Shown: positions 1 through 11,391, counted from the first letter of the stretch. The stretch is DNA of 64,000 bases from Bradyrhizobium sp. WSM471 (GCF_000244915.1 NZ_CM001442.1:4650001-4714000); one strand, 5' to 3'. Notes: generated from the sequence alone by a model not told the origin. A program made the numbers and translations.

Positions 1-540
1 CGGTACTACCGAATTTCCTCACCGCTGGTTGCCAGCATGCTTGAGAGCATCAAGCTAGTGGCTGCTCTCGAGGTTCCTCAGCGATATCAACCTCGATCGG
101 CGCGTGACTCGGCGTTGCGGTTCGGCCGGACTTGCTACGATCATTTGGCGGGTCGACTGGGCGTTGCGATTGCAGACTCTTTGGTCGCCGGCGGCTACAT
201 CATTCTGGGTGAGGATGGTGGGGACGTGACCGATGCCGGCGCAAAATTACTGACAGAATTTGGCGTCGACCTGAATCGAAAGCGCCAAAACAAACGCATC
301 TTTTGCAAGCCGTGCCTCGACTGGAGCGAGCGCCGATATCACATCGCCGGCCATGTCGGAGCCGAGATCCAACGATGCTGCATGGAGCTGAATTGGCTGA
401 TTCGCGTGACTGATACACGGGCCGTGCAATTGACAACTGCTGGCCAGACCGGCCTTCGCGACATCTTTGGCTTGGACAAGCTAGATATTCAGATCGACCC
501 ACCAGACGTCAGGCGAGGTATGAGCGCCCTGCTCCGCTGA
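1..540 (+). CDS. ArsR-type winged-helix transcriptional regulator, 5' end outside window
   Basis: The frame is open from base 1 (R-Y-Y-R-I-S-S-P before the first ATG at 37), so the gene starts upstream and only its C-terminal part, about 179 residues, is seen. The first residues match the wing at the end of an ArsR HTH domain (RYYRISSP). The conserved C-terminal region of this subfamily follows, with CYDHLAGRLG, an NxKRxNKR basic stretch and CLDWSERR. The DNA-recognition helices themselves are not in the window, so ligand and targets cannot be inferred. It converges on pyrG. A start at 37 is an alternative but would remove the wing, so a partial gene is preferred. Confidence 0.8.
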   Translation, partial: RYYRISSPLVASMLESIKLVAALEVPQRYQPRSARDSALRFGRTCYDHLAGRLGVAIADSLVAGGYIILGEDGGDVTDAGAKLLTEFGVDLNRKRQNKRIFCKPCLDWSERRYHIAGHVGAEIQRCCMELNWLIRVTDTRAVQLTTAGQTGLRDIFGLDKLDIQIDPPDVRRGMSALLR

Positions 541-565
541 ATCTGAGACTAGCCGCTGATTTTCC

Positions 566-590
566 GGCGTGAACGTTCAATCGTTCCGCC
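566..590. terminator. Hairpin between convergent ArsR-type gene and pyrG
   Basis: A 9-bp stem (GGCG, one bulged T, GAACG, paired with CGTTCCGCC) closes a 6-base TTCAAT loop. It sits midway between two convergent stop codons. The downstream tract is only moderately T-rich on the plus strand (TAAGTCTTAATT) and poor on the minus strand, so terminator function is an inference. Confidence 0.4.
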
Positions 591-600
591 TAAGTCTTAA

Positions 601-2244
<1,644 letters not shown>

Positions 2245-2398
2245 CTAATCCCTCGAATTCGATTCGCCAAAGCGATTCGTATTCCGCCCCAAACATTTTG
2301 CGGGGCTGTGGGTGAGCCAGAACTGAGAGTGGTGACAGAGCCTTGATGGGGATTGTTGATGCAGGACGGTAGAAGCCGCCCTGCATGGCCCCCCTGCT

Positions 2399-2785
2399 TT
2401 ATTGCGAACGCGGTACCTGCGGGCCGCTCGGTGCCGGAGCCTGCTGCTGCTCGTCGGCCTTCTTCAGCGAATCCAGGATGCCGCCGGAGGTCGGCGGCGC
2501 GATCGGTCCACCACCGGCCGGCTGGGTCTGCGACGCCGGTGCGCCGATTATCGACGATGGCTTGCGGTCGTAGCCGGCATACCAGGACAGGAACAGGCTG
2601 GTGAGGAAGAAGCCAACGGCCAGGATCGCGGTGGTCCGCGTCAGAAGGTTCGCGGTGCCGCGGCTCGACATGAAGCCTGCGCCACCTCCCATGCCCAGGC
2701 CCCCGCCTTCCGATTTCTGGAGCAGGACGGCGCCGATCATGACGGTGACGATCATGAGGTGAATGACGATGACAACAGTCTGCAT
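2399..2785 (-). CDS. secG: Preprotein translocase subunit SecG
   Basis: Small inner-membrane subunit of SecYEG that assists SecA-driven protein export. At 128 residues it is typical for alphaproteobacteria, which carry a C-terminal tail. Two hydrophobic helices are visible: one at the N-terminus (TVVIVIHLMIVTVMIGAVLL) and one at about residues 52-70 (TAILAVGFFLTSLFLSW). Between them is the family's signature QKSEGGGLG followed by a glycine-rich turn. The cytosolic tail is rich in Pro, Ala and Gln and low in complexity. It lies between tpiA and pyrG on the same strand. Confidence 0.95.
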   Translation of the reverse strand: MQTVVIVIHLMIVTVMIGAVLLQKSEGGGLGMGGGAGFMSSRGTANLLTRTTAILAVGFFLTSLFLSWYAGYDRKPSSIIGAPASQTQPAGGGPIAPPTSGGILDSLKKADEQQQAPAPSGPQVPRSQ

Positions 2786-2926
2786 AGTGTCCTTCCGTCA
2801 CAAGCCGACAGCGCCGAGACGGCGGCCAATCGTGCTTCGCGGGGTTTTCCTGAAGTTGCGCGGTGTTACACGATCAGACGGGGCATTGCCACCCCCGATC
2901 AGCCGGGTCCTAAGGTTTGGAGTTAG

Positions 2927-3682
2927 CTAGGGACAGCCCTGCGCAATCGCAAGGAAATCGGCCGCCTTCAGGCTGGCCCCGCCGACCAGCGCGCCATTGA
3001 CGTTCTTCACGGCCATCAGCTCGGCCGCGTTCGAGGGCTTGACCGAGCCGCCATAGAGGATGCGCATCCCGGCGCCGTCGGCCTTGAACCTGGAGGTCAG
3101 GAATTCACGTATAAAGCCATGAATCTGCTCGACATCCCCGGACGTCGGGGTCAGGCCGGTGCCGATTGCCCAGACCGGCTCATAGGCCACGACCAGATTG
3201 GCGGCCGTCGCGCCATCCGGCAGCGAACCGTTGAGCTGGCCGCGCAGGATATCCAGGGTCTGGCCGGCATCGCGCTGCGCTTGCGTCTCTCCGATGCAGA
3301 CGATCGCCATCACCCCGGCGCGCCAGGCGGCCTCGGCCTTCTGCCGGATCAGGGCATCGCCCTCGCCATGGTCGGCGCGGCGCTCGGAATGGCCGACGAT
3401 GATCGCGGTCGCACCCGAATCCGCCAGCATTTCGGCGGCGATATCGCCGGTATGGGCGCCGGAGGCCTTGGGGTGGCAATCCTGGGCCCCCACCGCGACC
3501 TTCCTGCCGCGGGCCTTCTCGGCGAAAGCTGCGATCAGGGTCGCCGGTGGGCAAACCAGCAGGTCGGCTTTGCCGGCCACCTCTGCCGCGCCATTGAGCA
3601 TGGCGTCGAATTCGGCGGTCGAGGCCTTCAGGCCGTTCATTTTCCAGTTGCCGGCGATCAGGGGGCGGATGGCATCGGTCAT
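2927..3682 (-). CDS. tpiA: Triosephosphate isomerase
   Basis: Interconverts dihydroxyacetone phosphate and glyceraldehyde 3-phosphate in glycolysis and gluconeogenesis. The start is placed at the ATG giving [17 protein letters not shown], ten codons inside the longest frame, because family members begin just before the GNWKMN motif; this gives 251 residues, the usual length. Lys in GNWKMN, His in VGHSERR, the catalytic Glu in [12 protein letters not shown] and the phosphate loop [11 protein letters not shown] are all present. It is the first gene of the minus-strand tpiA-secG-pyrG run and is divergent from the PpiD-like gene. The shared 222-base upstream region contains the 10-base palindrome ATTGATCAAT at 3822-3831. 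Confidence 0.96.
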   Translation of the reverse strand: MTDAIRPLIAGNWKMNGLKASTAEFDAMLNGAAEVAGKADLLVCPPATLIAAFAEKARGRKVAVGAQDCHPKASGAHTGDIAAEMLADSGATAIIVGHSERRADHGEGDALIRQKAEAAWRAGVMAIVCIGETQAQRDAGQTLDILRGQLNGSLPDGATAANLVVAYEPVWAIGTGLTPTSGDVEQIHGFIREFLTSRFKADGAGMRILYGGSVKPSNAAELMAVKNVNGALVGGASLKAADFLAIAQGCP

Positions 3683-3904
3683 GTCAAATTCCAGCAAAAT
3701 TCGTTTGTTCATGCGCTAGCAGAGGTCCCGTGGCAGTTCCAGAGACCAGGGGCTTTTAACCGCAAGGATCGAAAGCCTGCCGCACCCGAGGTTGCGGGGG
3801 GAAAGCCACCACTTTATGATGATTGATCAATTTGGTGACGCGCTTTTGCGGAATCTGCATTAAGACGCGCTCCCGTTCCCCTCCTGCCAAACAAGTTGGA
3901 CCAA

Positions 3905-5803
3905 ATGCTTCGAGGAATGCGCAAGGCCTCATCAAACTGGCTCGGCAAGACCATTATGGCCGTTGTGATGGGCGTGCTGATCATCAGTTTCGGCGTTTGG
4001 GGCATTGCCGACATCTTCAAGGGCTTTGGGCAATCCACCGTGGCCAAGGTCGGCGGCACCGAGATTTCGTTGAACGAGTTCCGCCAGATTTACACCGATC
4101 GCCTCCAGCAGATCAGCCGCCAGTTCGGCCGCCCGCTGTCGCCTGAACAGGCGCGCGCCTTCGGCCTCGACCGTCAGGTGCTGCAGCAGACGATCGCGGA
4201 AGCCGCCCTCGACGAAGAGGCGCGCCGGCTCGGGCTCGGCCAGTCCGACGACCAGATCCGCCAGCTCATCATGAACGATCCGAACTTCAAGGGCGTCGGC
4301 GGCAACTTCGATCCGAACCGCTTCCAGTCCGTGATCCGCAATTTCGGCTATACCGAGCAGCGCTACGTCTCGGAGCAGCGCAAGGTCTCGCTGCGCCGGC
4401 AGATCACCGGCACGATCGGTGCCGGCCTCGAGCCGCCGAAGGCGATGCTCGACGTGCTGACGCGCTTCCAGAACGAGCAGCGCGCCATTGAATTCGTCAG
4501 GCTCGACGCAGCCCAGGCAGGCACCATCGACGCGCCGTCGCCCGAGGCGCTCGCCGCCTATTTCGAGGATCACAAGGTTCAGTTCCGCGCGCCCGAATAT
4601 CGCAAGATCGCGTTCGTCGTGGTCTCGCCGGAGGAGATCGGCAAGTGGAGCGAGGTGTCGGACGAGGACGCCAAGAAGGTGTTCGACCAGCGCAAGGACC
4701 GGCTCGGCACGCCGGAGAAGCGCCAGATCCAGCAGATCGTATTTCCCAACGCCGCCGAGGCGCAGGCCGCACGCGAGCGGCTCACCAGCGGGACGTCGTT
4801 CGAGGACCTCGGCAAGGAGCGCGGACTGAGCGCGTCCGACGTCGATCTCGGGCTCGTGACCAAATCCTCGCTCGATCCCGCAGTTGGAGACGCCGTCTTC
4901 GCGCTTCCCGCCGGTGAAATCAGCCAGCCGATCCAGGGCCGGCTCGGCACGTCGATCGTCAAGGTCGAAAAGATCGAGCCGGGCGTTGAGGCGAACTACG
5001 CGAGCGTTGCCGCCGACATCAAGCGCGAGATCGCCACCGAGCGCGCGCGCGTCAAGGTCGCCGATCTCCGCGACAAGATGGAAGACGAGCGCGGCGGGGG
5101 TGCCAGCGTGATCGATGCGGCGCAGAAGCTCGGGCTCACCGCCGTGACCATCGACGCCGTCGACCGTTCCGGCCGCGCCCCGAGCGGCCAGCCGGTCTCC
5201 GGCATTCCGCAGGGCCTCGACGTGGTGTCGCAGGCCTTCAACACCGATGTCGGCGTCGACAATGACTCGATCTCGTTCAAGGGCGGCTATGTCTGGTACG
5301 ACGTGCTTGCCATCACGCCGTCGCGCGACCGCAATCTCGACGAGGTCCGCGACCAGGTCGAGGCGCGCTGGCGCCAGGACCAGATCGCGACCAAGCTGAA
5401 GGCCAAGGCGACCGAGATGGTGCAGAAGCTCGAATCCGGCGGCAAGCTAGCCGACGAAGCAGCCGCGATCGGCGCCAAGGTCGAGACCGCCACTGGCTTC
5501 AAGCGCGACGACTCGCCCGCCAGCGTGCCCGCAACCGTCGTCTCGGCCGCCTTCCGCGTCGCCAAGGACGGCGTCGGGCAGTCGCCGGTGACCGGCGGCA
5601 CCGAGGTGATCGTGTTCCGCGTCACCGAGATCGTCGATCCCACGGTCGATGCCGCTTCCGAGGCGGTCAAGAAGCTGAAGGACACTCTCGACCGCGCGCA
5701 GACCGAGGAGCAGGTCGCGTCCTACGTCAACAAGCTTGAAACAGACATCGGAACCAGCATCAATCAGGCCGCCTTCGCGCAGGTGACCGGCGCGAACCAG
5801 TGA
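3905..5803 (+). CDS. PpiD-like membrane-anchored periplasmic chaperone (SurA_N / parvulin PPIase)
   Basis: Predicted folding helper for proteins emerging from the Sec translocon. The ATG at 3905 (MLRGMRKASSN) is preferred over an upstream TTG at 3896. Of 632 residues, one N-terminal membrane helix (about 17-35, IMAVVMGVLIISFGVWGIA) anchors a large periplasmic part. A SurA_N-like helical domain follows (to about 180), then a parvulin-type rotamase core near 245-355 (EKRQIQQIVFP ... DLGKERGLS ... VFALPAGEISQPIQ) and a second helical region. Domain order and length match the PpiD/SurA_N_3 family. It precedes trpD by only 14 bases, so the trp-moaC genes may be read from the same transcript. Confidence 0.88.
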   Translation: MLRGMRKASSNWLGKTIMAVVMGVLIISFGVWGIADIFKGFGQSTVAKVGGTEISLNEFRQIYTDRLQQISRQFGRPLSPEQARAFGLDRQVLQQTIAEAALDEEARRLGLGQSDDQIRQLIMNDPNFKGVGGNFDPNRFQSVIRNFGYTEQRYVSEQRKVSLRRQITGTIGAGLEPPKAMLDVLTRFQNEQRAIEFVRLDAAQAGTIDAPSPEALAAYFEDHKVQFRAPEYRKIAFVVVSPEEIGKWSEVSDEDAKKVFDQRKDRLGTPEKRQIQQIVFPNAAEAQAARERLTSGTSFEDLGKERGLSASDVDLGLVTKSSLDPAVGDAVFALPAGEISQPIQGRLGTSIVKVEKIEPGVEANYASVAADIKREIATERARVKVADLRDKMEDERGGGASVIDAAQKLGLTAVTIDAVDRSGRAPSGQPVSGIPQGLDVVSQAFNTDVGVDNDSISFKGGYVWYDVLAITPSRDRNLDEVRDQVEARWRQDQIATKLKAKATEMVQKLESGGKLADEAAAIGAKVETATGFKRDDSPASVPATVVSAAFRVAKDGVGQSPVTGGTEVIVFRVTEIVDPTVDAASEAVKKLKDTLDRAQTEEQVASYVNKLETDIGTSINQAAFAQVTGANQ

Positions 5804-5817
5804 GTTGAAAGCACGCG

Positions 5818-6831
5818 ATGGACGACCTGAAATCGATCATTGGAAAAGTGGCGACCGGCGCCAGCCTGTCGCGTGACGAAGCGGCTTCCGCCTTCGACGC
5901 CATGATGTCCGGCGAGGCTACGCCCTCGCAAATGGGCGGCCTGCTGATGGCGTTGCGGGTGCGCGGCGAGACCGTGGACGAGATCACCGGCGCGGTCTCG
6001 GCCATGCGCTCCAAGATGCTCACGGTCGATGCGCCCGCGGACGCCGTCGACATCGTCGGCACCGGCGGCGACGGCTCCGGCTCGGTCAATGTCTCGACCT
6101 GTGCCTCCTTCATCGTTGCGGGCGCCGGTCTGCCGGTGGCCAAGCACGGCAACCGCGCGCTGTCGTCGCGCTCGGGCGCCGCCGACGTGCTGGCTTCGCT
6201 CGGGGTGAAGATCGATCTGAGGCCGGAGCAGGTCGGCCGCTGCATACGCGAATGCGGCATCGGCTTCATGTTCGCCCCCGCCCATCATCCCGCCATGAAG
6301 AACGTCGGCCCGACCCGGGTGGAGCTTGCGACACGCACGATCTTCAACCTGCTCGGCCCATTGTCCAATCCCGCCGGCGTGAAGCGGCAGATGGTCGGCG
6401 TGTTCTCCCGGCAATGGGTGCAGCCGCTGGCGCAAGTGCTCAAGAACCTCGGCTCCGAATCCGCCTGGGTCGTGCACGGTTCCGACGGCCTCGACGAGAT
6501 CACCCTCACAGGCCCGACCTTCGTCTCCGCGCTCCACAATGGCGAGATCCGGAATTTCGAGGTGACGCCGGAGGACGCGGGCCTGCCGCGCTGCGAGGCC
6601 GGTGCACTCAAAGGCGGCGACGCCGACGCCAACGCGATCGCCTTGCAGGGCGTGCTCGACGGCAAGCCGAGCCCCTATCGTGACGTCGCGTTGATCAACG
6701 CCGCTGCCGCATTGGTCGTGGCGGGGCGTGCCAGGGATCTCAAGGAAGGAGTCGTGATCGGCGCAAAATCGCTCGACAGCGGCGCGGCGAGCGCGCGGCT
6801 GAAACATTTGATCGCGGTCTCGAACGGCTGA
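5818..6831 (+). CDS. trpD: Anthranilate phosphoribosyltransferase
   Basis: Joins anthranilate to PRPP in tryptophan synthesis. The 337 residues are standard length. The diagnostic PRPP/Mg loop [14 protein letters not shown] (about residues 80-93) is intact, as are [15 protein letters not shown] and the DE-containing [10 protein letters not shown] segment that binds the second metal. It starts 14 bases after the PpiD-like gene and ends 7 bases before trpC, consistent with one operon. trpE and trpG are not in this window. Confidence 0.97.
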   Translation: MDDLKSIIGKVATGASLSRDEAASAFDAMMSGEATPSQMGGLLMALRVRGETVDEITGAVSAMRSKMLTVDAPADAVDIVGTGGDGSGSVNVSTCASFIVAGAGLPVAKHGNRALSSRSGAADVLASLGVKIDLRPEQVGRCIRECGIGFMFAPAHHPAMKNVGPTRVELATRTIFNLLGPLSNPAGVKRQMVGVFSRQWVQPLAQVLKNLGSESAWVVHGSDGLDEITLTGPTFVSALHNGEIRNFEVTPEDAGLPRCEAGALKGGDADANAIALQGVLDGKPSPYRDVALINAAAALVVAGRARDLKEGVVIGAKSLDSGAASARLKHLIAVSNG

Positions 6832-6838
6832 GCCTGAC

Positions 6839-7657
6839 ATGTCGGACATCTTGACCAAGATCGAAGCCTACAAGCGCGAGGAAATCGCGGCGGCCAAGCG
6901 CGCGCAGCCGCTATCGGCGGTGGAGGCGAAGGCCAAGGCGCAAGCGGCACCGCGCGGCTTCGTGCGTGCGATCAAGGCCAAGCACGCCAATGGCGACTTC
7001 GCGCTGATCGCGGAGGTCAAGAAGGCCTCGCCGTCAAAGGGCCTGATCCGCGCCGATTTCGATCCGCCGCTGCTGGCCAGGGCCTATGAGGCCGGCGGCG
7101 CTGCCTGCCTGTCGGTGCTGACGGACACGCCCTCGTTCCAGGGCCATCTCGACTTTATGGTGGCGGCCCGCGCGGCAACGTCACTGCCGGTGCTGCGCAA
7201 GGATTTCATGTTCGATACTTATCAGGTGGCGGAGGCCCGCGCGCACGGCGCCGACTGCATCCTGATCATCATGGCGGCGCTCGATGATGCCACGGCCAAC
7301 GAGCTCGAGGACGCCGCCATCGCCCATGGCATGGACGTGCTGATCGAGATCCACGACCGCGCCGAGCTTGACCGCGCGCTGAAGCTGCGTTCGCCGATGA
7401 TCGGCGTCAACAATCGCAATCTGCGCACCTTCGAAACCACGCTTGCGACCAGCGAAACGTTGGCGCCGCTGATCCCCCGGGATCGACTGATGGTCGGCGA
7501 GAGCGGCATCTTCACGCCCGCCGATCTCGCCCTCCTCGAGCGCGTCGGCATGTCGACCTTCCTGGTCGGCGAGAGCCTGATGCGGCAAGCCGACGTTACC
7601 GCTGCGACCCGCACGCTGCTGGCGCGCGAGACCGCGCGCGCCACAGGCACGAACTGA
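6839..7657 (+). CDS. trpC: Indole-3-glycerol phosphate synthase
   Basis: Closes the indole ring from carboxyphenylamino-deoxyribulose phosphate, the step after TrpF. At 272 residues it is a stand-alone TrpC barrel. Motifs visible: [10 protein letters not shown] (catalytic Lys), [10 protein letters not shown] (second catalytic Lys), IEIHDRAEL, the [10 protein letters not shown] loop and the phosphate site VGESGI. The stop overlaps the moaC start as TGATG, which implies translational coupling. Confidence 0.97.
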   Translation: MSDILTKIEAYKREEIAAAKRAQPLSAVEAKAKAQAAPRGFVRAIKAKHANGDFALIAEVKKASPSKGLIRADFDPPLLARAYEAGGAACLSVLTDTPSFQGHLDFMVAARAATSLPVLRKDFMFDTYQVAEARAHGADCILIIMAALDDATANELEDAAIAHGMDVLIEIHDRAELDRALKLRSPMIGVNNRNLRTFETTLATSETLAPLIPRDRLMVGESGIFTPADLALLERVGMSTFLVGESLMRQADVTAATRTLLARETARATGTN

Positions 7658-8169
7658 TGGCGCGTAAGCCCGCAAAGGCCAAACCGACCAAGTCCGGCCC
7701 TGCCCTCACCCATATCGGCGCCTCCGGCGAGGCGCGGATGGTTGACGTGTCGGACAAGCCCGCGAGCGAGCGGCTCGCGGTCGCGGAAGGACGCGTCGTC
7801 ATGACCAGGGCGACGCTTGACCTGATCGTGTCCGGCAACGCCAAAAAGGGCGACGTGCTCGGCACCGCCCGCATCGCCGGCATCATGGCCGCCAAGCGCA
7901 CCGCGGAGCTGATCCCGCTCTGCCATCCGCTCGCGCTGTCGAAAGTGACGGTCGAGATCGAGCCCGACGCGACGCTGCCGGGCTGCCTCGTCCGCGCCAG
8001 CGTGAAGGTCACCGGCCCGACCGGCGTCGAGATGGAAGCGCTCACCGCCGTCTCGGTCGCCTGCCTCACCATCTACGACATGATCAAGGCGGTGGAACGC
8101 GGCGTGCGCATCGAAGGCATCCATCTGGTCGAGAAGCTCGGCGGCAAGTCGGGCCATTACCGCGTCTGA
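7657..8169 (+). CDS. moaC: Cyclic pyranopterin monophosphate synthase
   Basis: Second enzyme of molybdenum cofactor synthesis; it turns the MoaA product into cyclic pyranopterin monophosphate. The 170 residues are normal. The N-terminal [16 protein letters not shown] segment, the active-site run [13 protein letters not shown] and the MIKAVERG helix (catalytic Asp/Lys region) are conserved. It overlaps trpC by one base. In several related genomes moeA and lexA come next; here that pair begins 7.2 kb further on, after an accessory block. Confidence 0.97.
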   Translation: MARKPAKAKPTKSGPALTHIGASGEARMVDVSDKPASERLAVAEGRVVMTRATLDLIVSGNAKKGDVLGTARIAGIMAAKRTAELIPLCHPLALSKVTVEIEPDATLPGCLVRASVKVTGPTGVEMEALTAVSVACLTIYDMIKAVERGVRIEGIHLVEKLGGKSGHYRV

Positions 8170-8178
8170 TTGCCGCCG

Positions 8179-8319
8179 CTACTTCAGGGACGCGCTGAGC
8201 GAGCCGAATTTTTGCATTGAACTTGCCCAGGCGTTCACCACGGCAATGATCGCAAGCGCGATGCCGGCGGCGATCAGGCCATACTCGCTCGCATATTGAT
8301 TGCTTTTGCGACCGTCCGT
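8179..8319 (-). pseudogene. Flp/Fap-type pilin relic, N-terminus missing
   Basis: Between two in-frame stops the minus strand encodes about 46 residues. These contain the Flp pilin core SEYGLIAAGIALAIIAVVN followed by a short C-terminal tail ending SLSASLK. Intact Flp proteins of about 54 residues carry a basic N-terminal leader and a processing site before the EYGLIAAG helix. Here that part is replaced by TDGRKSNQYA with a stop directly upstream and no ATG, GTG or TTG in frame. The simplest reading is a decayed copy. It lies tail to tail with moaC in the short gap before the GGDEF-EAL gene. Confidence 0.6.
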
Positions 8320-8431
8320 TCACGGCGCGTTAACCCAGCTTGCTAACTTCGCCTCCACTCCGTTCCCGTAAACCAACGGATGTTTACGGGGCCAGGAATT
8401 GACCCTGACGTGTGCACCACAACGATCGATC

Positions 8432-11164
8432 ATGATGACGGGATTCGGCAGTCGCCTTTTTGACCAGGCCTTCGTGCGCAGCGGACCGATCCGCTGGCTG
8501 GTGGTGGGCGGCACGCTGCTGATCGCTGCGATCGCCGTCGGCGCGACGCTGATGGCGCAGAATTTCCGCGAACGCGCGCTGCGCAGTTCCGGCCGCGAGC
8601 TGGAAAACACCGTGCTGATGCTGGCCCATCATTTCGACCAGCAATTGCAGGATTTCGCGGTCATCCAGAAGGATTTCGTCGACTACGTCCGTGCGAGCGG
8701 CATCATCAGTGCGGCGGACTATCGCAAGCGCCTCGCCGGCCAGGACCTCCACCGGATGCTGCGCTCGAAGATCGAGGCACTGCCCTACATAGGCGGCGTC
8801 AATATCATCGATGCCGAAGGCAATTTGATCAATTCATCGACGGCATGGCCGGCCCCGAACGTGAACGTTGCCGATCGCGCCTATTTTCGGACGTTCCGGT
8901 ACGATCCCGACGCTCCAGACGTCCTGATCGAGCCACTCTACAGCCGCATCTCCGGCGCATGGACCATCCTGATCGTGCGCAAGATCGTCGGACCGAACGG
9001 CGAATTCATGGGTGTGGTCGGACGCGGCATCGAGCCGGCAAACTTCGAAAAATTCTTCGAGTCCGCCGTGCTCGGCGAAGGCACCACGATCTCGATGCTG
9101 CACCGGGACGGCACGATGCTCGCCCGTTATCCCCATTCCAGCGAATTGATGGGACGGAATTTCAAGAACGGTCCGTTCGCGCATCAAAGGATTTTCGGGC
9201 TCGACCATTTTACTGGCCGCTTCATGAGCCCCGTCGACGGCGAGGACCGGCTGATTTCCTCGCACGCCCTGCCTCACTTCCCGATCCTGATGATGGCCAC
9301 CACGACACGCGCGACGGCCCTGACGGACTGGCGCGAGCAGATCGGCATCCTGATCTCGGTCGCCGCCTCTTCCGCGCTCGCCATCGCGGGCGTGCTGATC
9401 GCGATCGTACGCAAGCTGCTGGAGCAGCATCGTCTTTCGCGGGAACGGCTGACGCTGGAAAAGCAGCGTCTCGACCGCGCCGTCAACAACATGACCCAGG
9501 GCCTGCTGCTGTTCGACGCCTCGCAGCAGCTCGTGATCTGCAACCAGCGCTACATCGAGATGTACGGGCTGTCGTCCGAAATCGTGAGGCCCGGCTGCAG
9601 CTTCCGCGACATCATTGCGCACCGCAGAGCCACCGGCTCGTTCACCGGCGATGCGGACCAATATGTCGCACGGGTCCTGCGCGACATCCATGTGCGCAAT
9701 TCCATGGTGGTCGAGACCTCCGACGGTCGCTCGATCCAGATCGTCAACGAACCGCTCACGGACGGCGGCTGGGTGGCGACGCATGAGGACATCACGGAGC
9801 GCCGGCGTATCGAGGAGCGCATCACCCATCTTGCTCATTACGACGCGCTGACCGACCTGCCCAACCGCACCCTGTTCCATGAGCATCTGCGTCAGGAACT
9901 CGATCTGGTCGCCGGCGGCGAACAACTCGCGGTGCACTACATCGACATCGACGAGTTCAAGGGCGTCAACGACGCGCTCGGGCATCTCGTCGGCGACGAG
10001 CTCCTGAAGTCGGTCGCGCAGAGCCTCCACCGGTGTGCGGGTCCGACGGACTTCGTGGCGCGCCTCGGCGGCGACGAATTTGCCATCGTCCAGAGCGCGG
10101 TGACATCGCTGGATCAGGTCAACGAGCTCGTCGCGCGGGTGTTTGAGGCCATCCGGGCGCCGTTCGACTGCATGGGACATCATCTTGCCACCGACGCCAG
10201 TATCGGCATCGCGCTGGCGCCGCAACATGGAACGGCGCTGGACCAGATCCTGAAGAACGCGGATATGGCGATGTACGCCGCCAAAGCCGCAGGGCGCCGC
10301 ACCTATCGCTTTTTCGAGCCGGAGATGGACGCCAAGATCCACGAGCGGCGGCAGCTCGAGATCGACCTGCGCCACGCCATCGCCCAAGGCGGGCTCGAAG
10401 GCGGCCTCGAGGTGTATTACCAGCCCTGCCTCAGCCTGAAGGACGACCGCATCACCGGCTGCGAGGCGCTGGTGCGCTGGCGCCATCCCGAGCGCGGCAC
10501 GGTCTCGCCGGCCGAGTTCATCCCGATCGCCGAGGACACCGGCCTGATCAACGAGATCGGCGAATGGGTGCTGGCGACCGCCTGCCGGGATGCGGCGAAG
10601 TGGCCCGACGACATCCGACTCGCTGTCAACGTCTCGCCGGTGCAGTTCAAGAGCGGCACGCTGGCGCTGAAGATCATGGCGGCGCTTGCCGCCTCCAATT
10701 TGCCGGCGAGCCGGCTCGAACTCGAGATCACCGAGGCGGTACTGATCCGCGACGACGACACCGCGCTTGCAATCCTGCACCAACTCCGCGCCATCGGCGT
10801 TCGCATCGCGCTCGACGATTTCGGTACCGGCTACTCCTCGCTGAGTTATCTGCACCGCTTCCCGTTCGACAAGATCAAGATTGACCGCTGCTTCGTCAAC
10901 GACATCGCCGGCCCCGACGGCTCCGCCAGCATCGTGCAGGCCGTCGTCAATCTCGCGGCCGCCCGCCGCATGACCACCACGGCCGAGGGTGTCGAGACCG
11001 AGGAGCAGCAGCGTCTGCTGCGCGCACTCGGCTGCTCCGAGATGCAGGGCTATCTGTTCAGCGCCGCAAAACCCGCCGACAAGGTGCTGGAGCTGTTCGC
11101 GCTCCATCGCAGCCGTCTCGCCCAGCGCGGCGGCAACGAAAGCCGCCGCCGCGAGGCAAGCTAG
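8432..11164 (+). CDS. Membrane-anchored sensor GGDEF-EAL protein (c-di-GMP turnover)
   Basis: Likely makes or degrades cyclic di-GMP in response to an extracytoplasmic signal. The ATG pair at 8432 is chosen over a TTG at 8399; 910 residues. Order: membrane helix about 20-40, periplasmic double-CACHE-like domain to about 290 (NIIDAEGNLINSS, DRAYFRTFR), second helix near 305-330, a PAS domain (NNMTQGLLLFDASQQLVICN), GGDEF domain with intact LGGDEF near 547, and EAL domain with GCEALVRWRHP near 677, ITEAV and DDFGTGYSS. Five residues before GGDEF the inhibitory RxxD motif reads GPTD, so the I-site is absent. Both catalytic signatures are intact, so net activity cannot be told from sequence. Confidence 0.93.
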   Translation: MMTGFGSRLFDQAFVRSGPIRWLVVGGTLLIAAIAVGATLMAQNFRERALRSSGRELENTVLMLAHHFDQQLQDFAVIQKDFVDYVRASGIISAADYRKRLAGQDLHRMLRSKIEALPYIGGVNIIDAEGNLINSSTAWPAPNVNVADRAYFRTFRYDPDAPDVLIEPLYSRISGAWTILIVRKIVGPNGEFMGVVGRGIEPANFEKFFESAVLGEGTTISMLHRDGTMLARYPHSSELMGRNFKNGPFAHQRIFGLDHFTGRFMSPVDGEDRLISSHALPHFPILMMATTTRATALTDWREQIGILISVAASSALAIAGVLIAIVRKLLEQHRLSRERLTLEKQRLDRAVNNMTQGLLLFDASQQLVICNQRYIEMYGLSSEIVRPGCSFRDIIAHRRATGSFTGDADQYVARVLRDIHVRNSMVVETSDGRSIQIVNEPLTDGGWVATHEDITERRRIEERITHLAHYDALTDLPNRTLFHEHLRQELDLVAGGEQLAVHYIDIDEFKGVNDALGHLVGDELLKSVAQSLHRCAGPTDFVARLGGDEFAIVQSAVTSLDQVNELVARVFEAIRAPFDCMGHHLATDASIGIALAPQHGTALDQILKNADMAMYAAKAAGRRTYRFFEPEMDAKIHERRQLEIDLRHAIAQGGLEGGLEVYYQPCLSLKDDRITGCEALVRWRHPERGTVSPAEFIPIAEDTGLINEIGEWVLATACRDAAKWPDDIRLAVNVSPVQFKSGTLALKIMAALAASNLPASRLELEITEAVLIRDDDTALAILHQLRAIGVRIALDDFGTGYSSLSYLHRFPFDKIKIDRCFVNDIAGPDGSASIVQAVVNLAAARRMTTTAEGVETEEQQRLLRALGCSEMQGYLFSAAKPADKVLELFALHRSRLAQRGGNESRRREAS

Positions 11165-11201
11165 GGCCAGGATCCGCCCGTCCAGCTTGACGGCGAGATC
11201 A

Positions 11202-11315
11202 GGCCAAAGTGTCCATCCCGGCGGCGAGGTGCTGGTCGAGCGCGACCGCGCCCGCCGCTGGGCCGAGCGCGACGGCTGCTATGAGGCCACCTTCGCGGCC
11301 ATGAACCCGAGTTGA
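11202..11315 (+). pseudogene. Short coding remnant, family not recognised
   Basis: About 36 codons ending in TGA at 11315 read GQSVHPGGEVLVERDRARRW and then AERDGCYEATFAAMNPS. Third positions are almost all G or C, like genuine genes here. The frame has no start of its own: upstream it runs into an alternative frame of the GGDEF-EAL gene. It looks like the surviving 3' end of a gene whose front was deleted. The parent family is unknown to me. Confidence 0.35.
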
Positions 11316-11336
11316 CACAGCGCCCCGAAACAAGTT

Positions 11337-11366
11337 CGCCCGGGAACGGCTATCCGCTCCCGGGCG
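11337..11366 (-). terminator. Hairpin downstream of the S41 protease gene
   Basis: A 9-bp perfect stem CGCCCGGGA / TCCCGGGCG, extended by an inner CGG/CCG pair around a CTAT loop, lies 25 bases past the stop of the minus-strand protease gene. The minus-strand tract after it (AACTTGTTTC) is only weakly T-rich. Confidence 0.5.
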
Positions 11367-11391
11367 ATCAACACCTTACCGTCGCGAGCGC

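Noticed and set aside
3822..3831. ATTGATCAAT palindrome in the tpiA/PpiD gap as an operator
   Set aside because: A 10-base palindrome alone, without a nearby regulator or second copy, is too weak to call.
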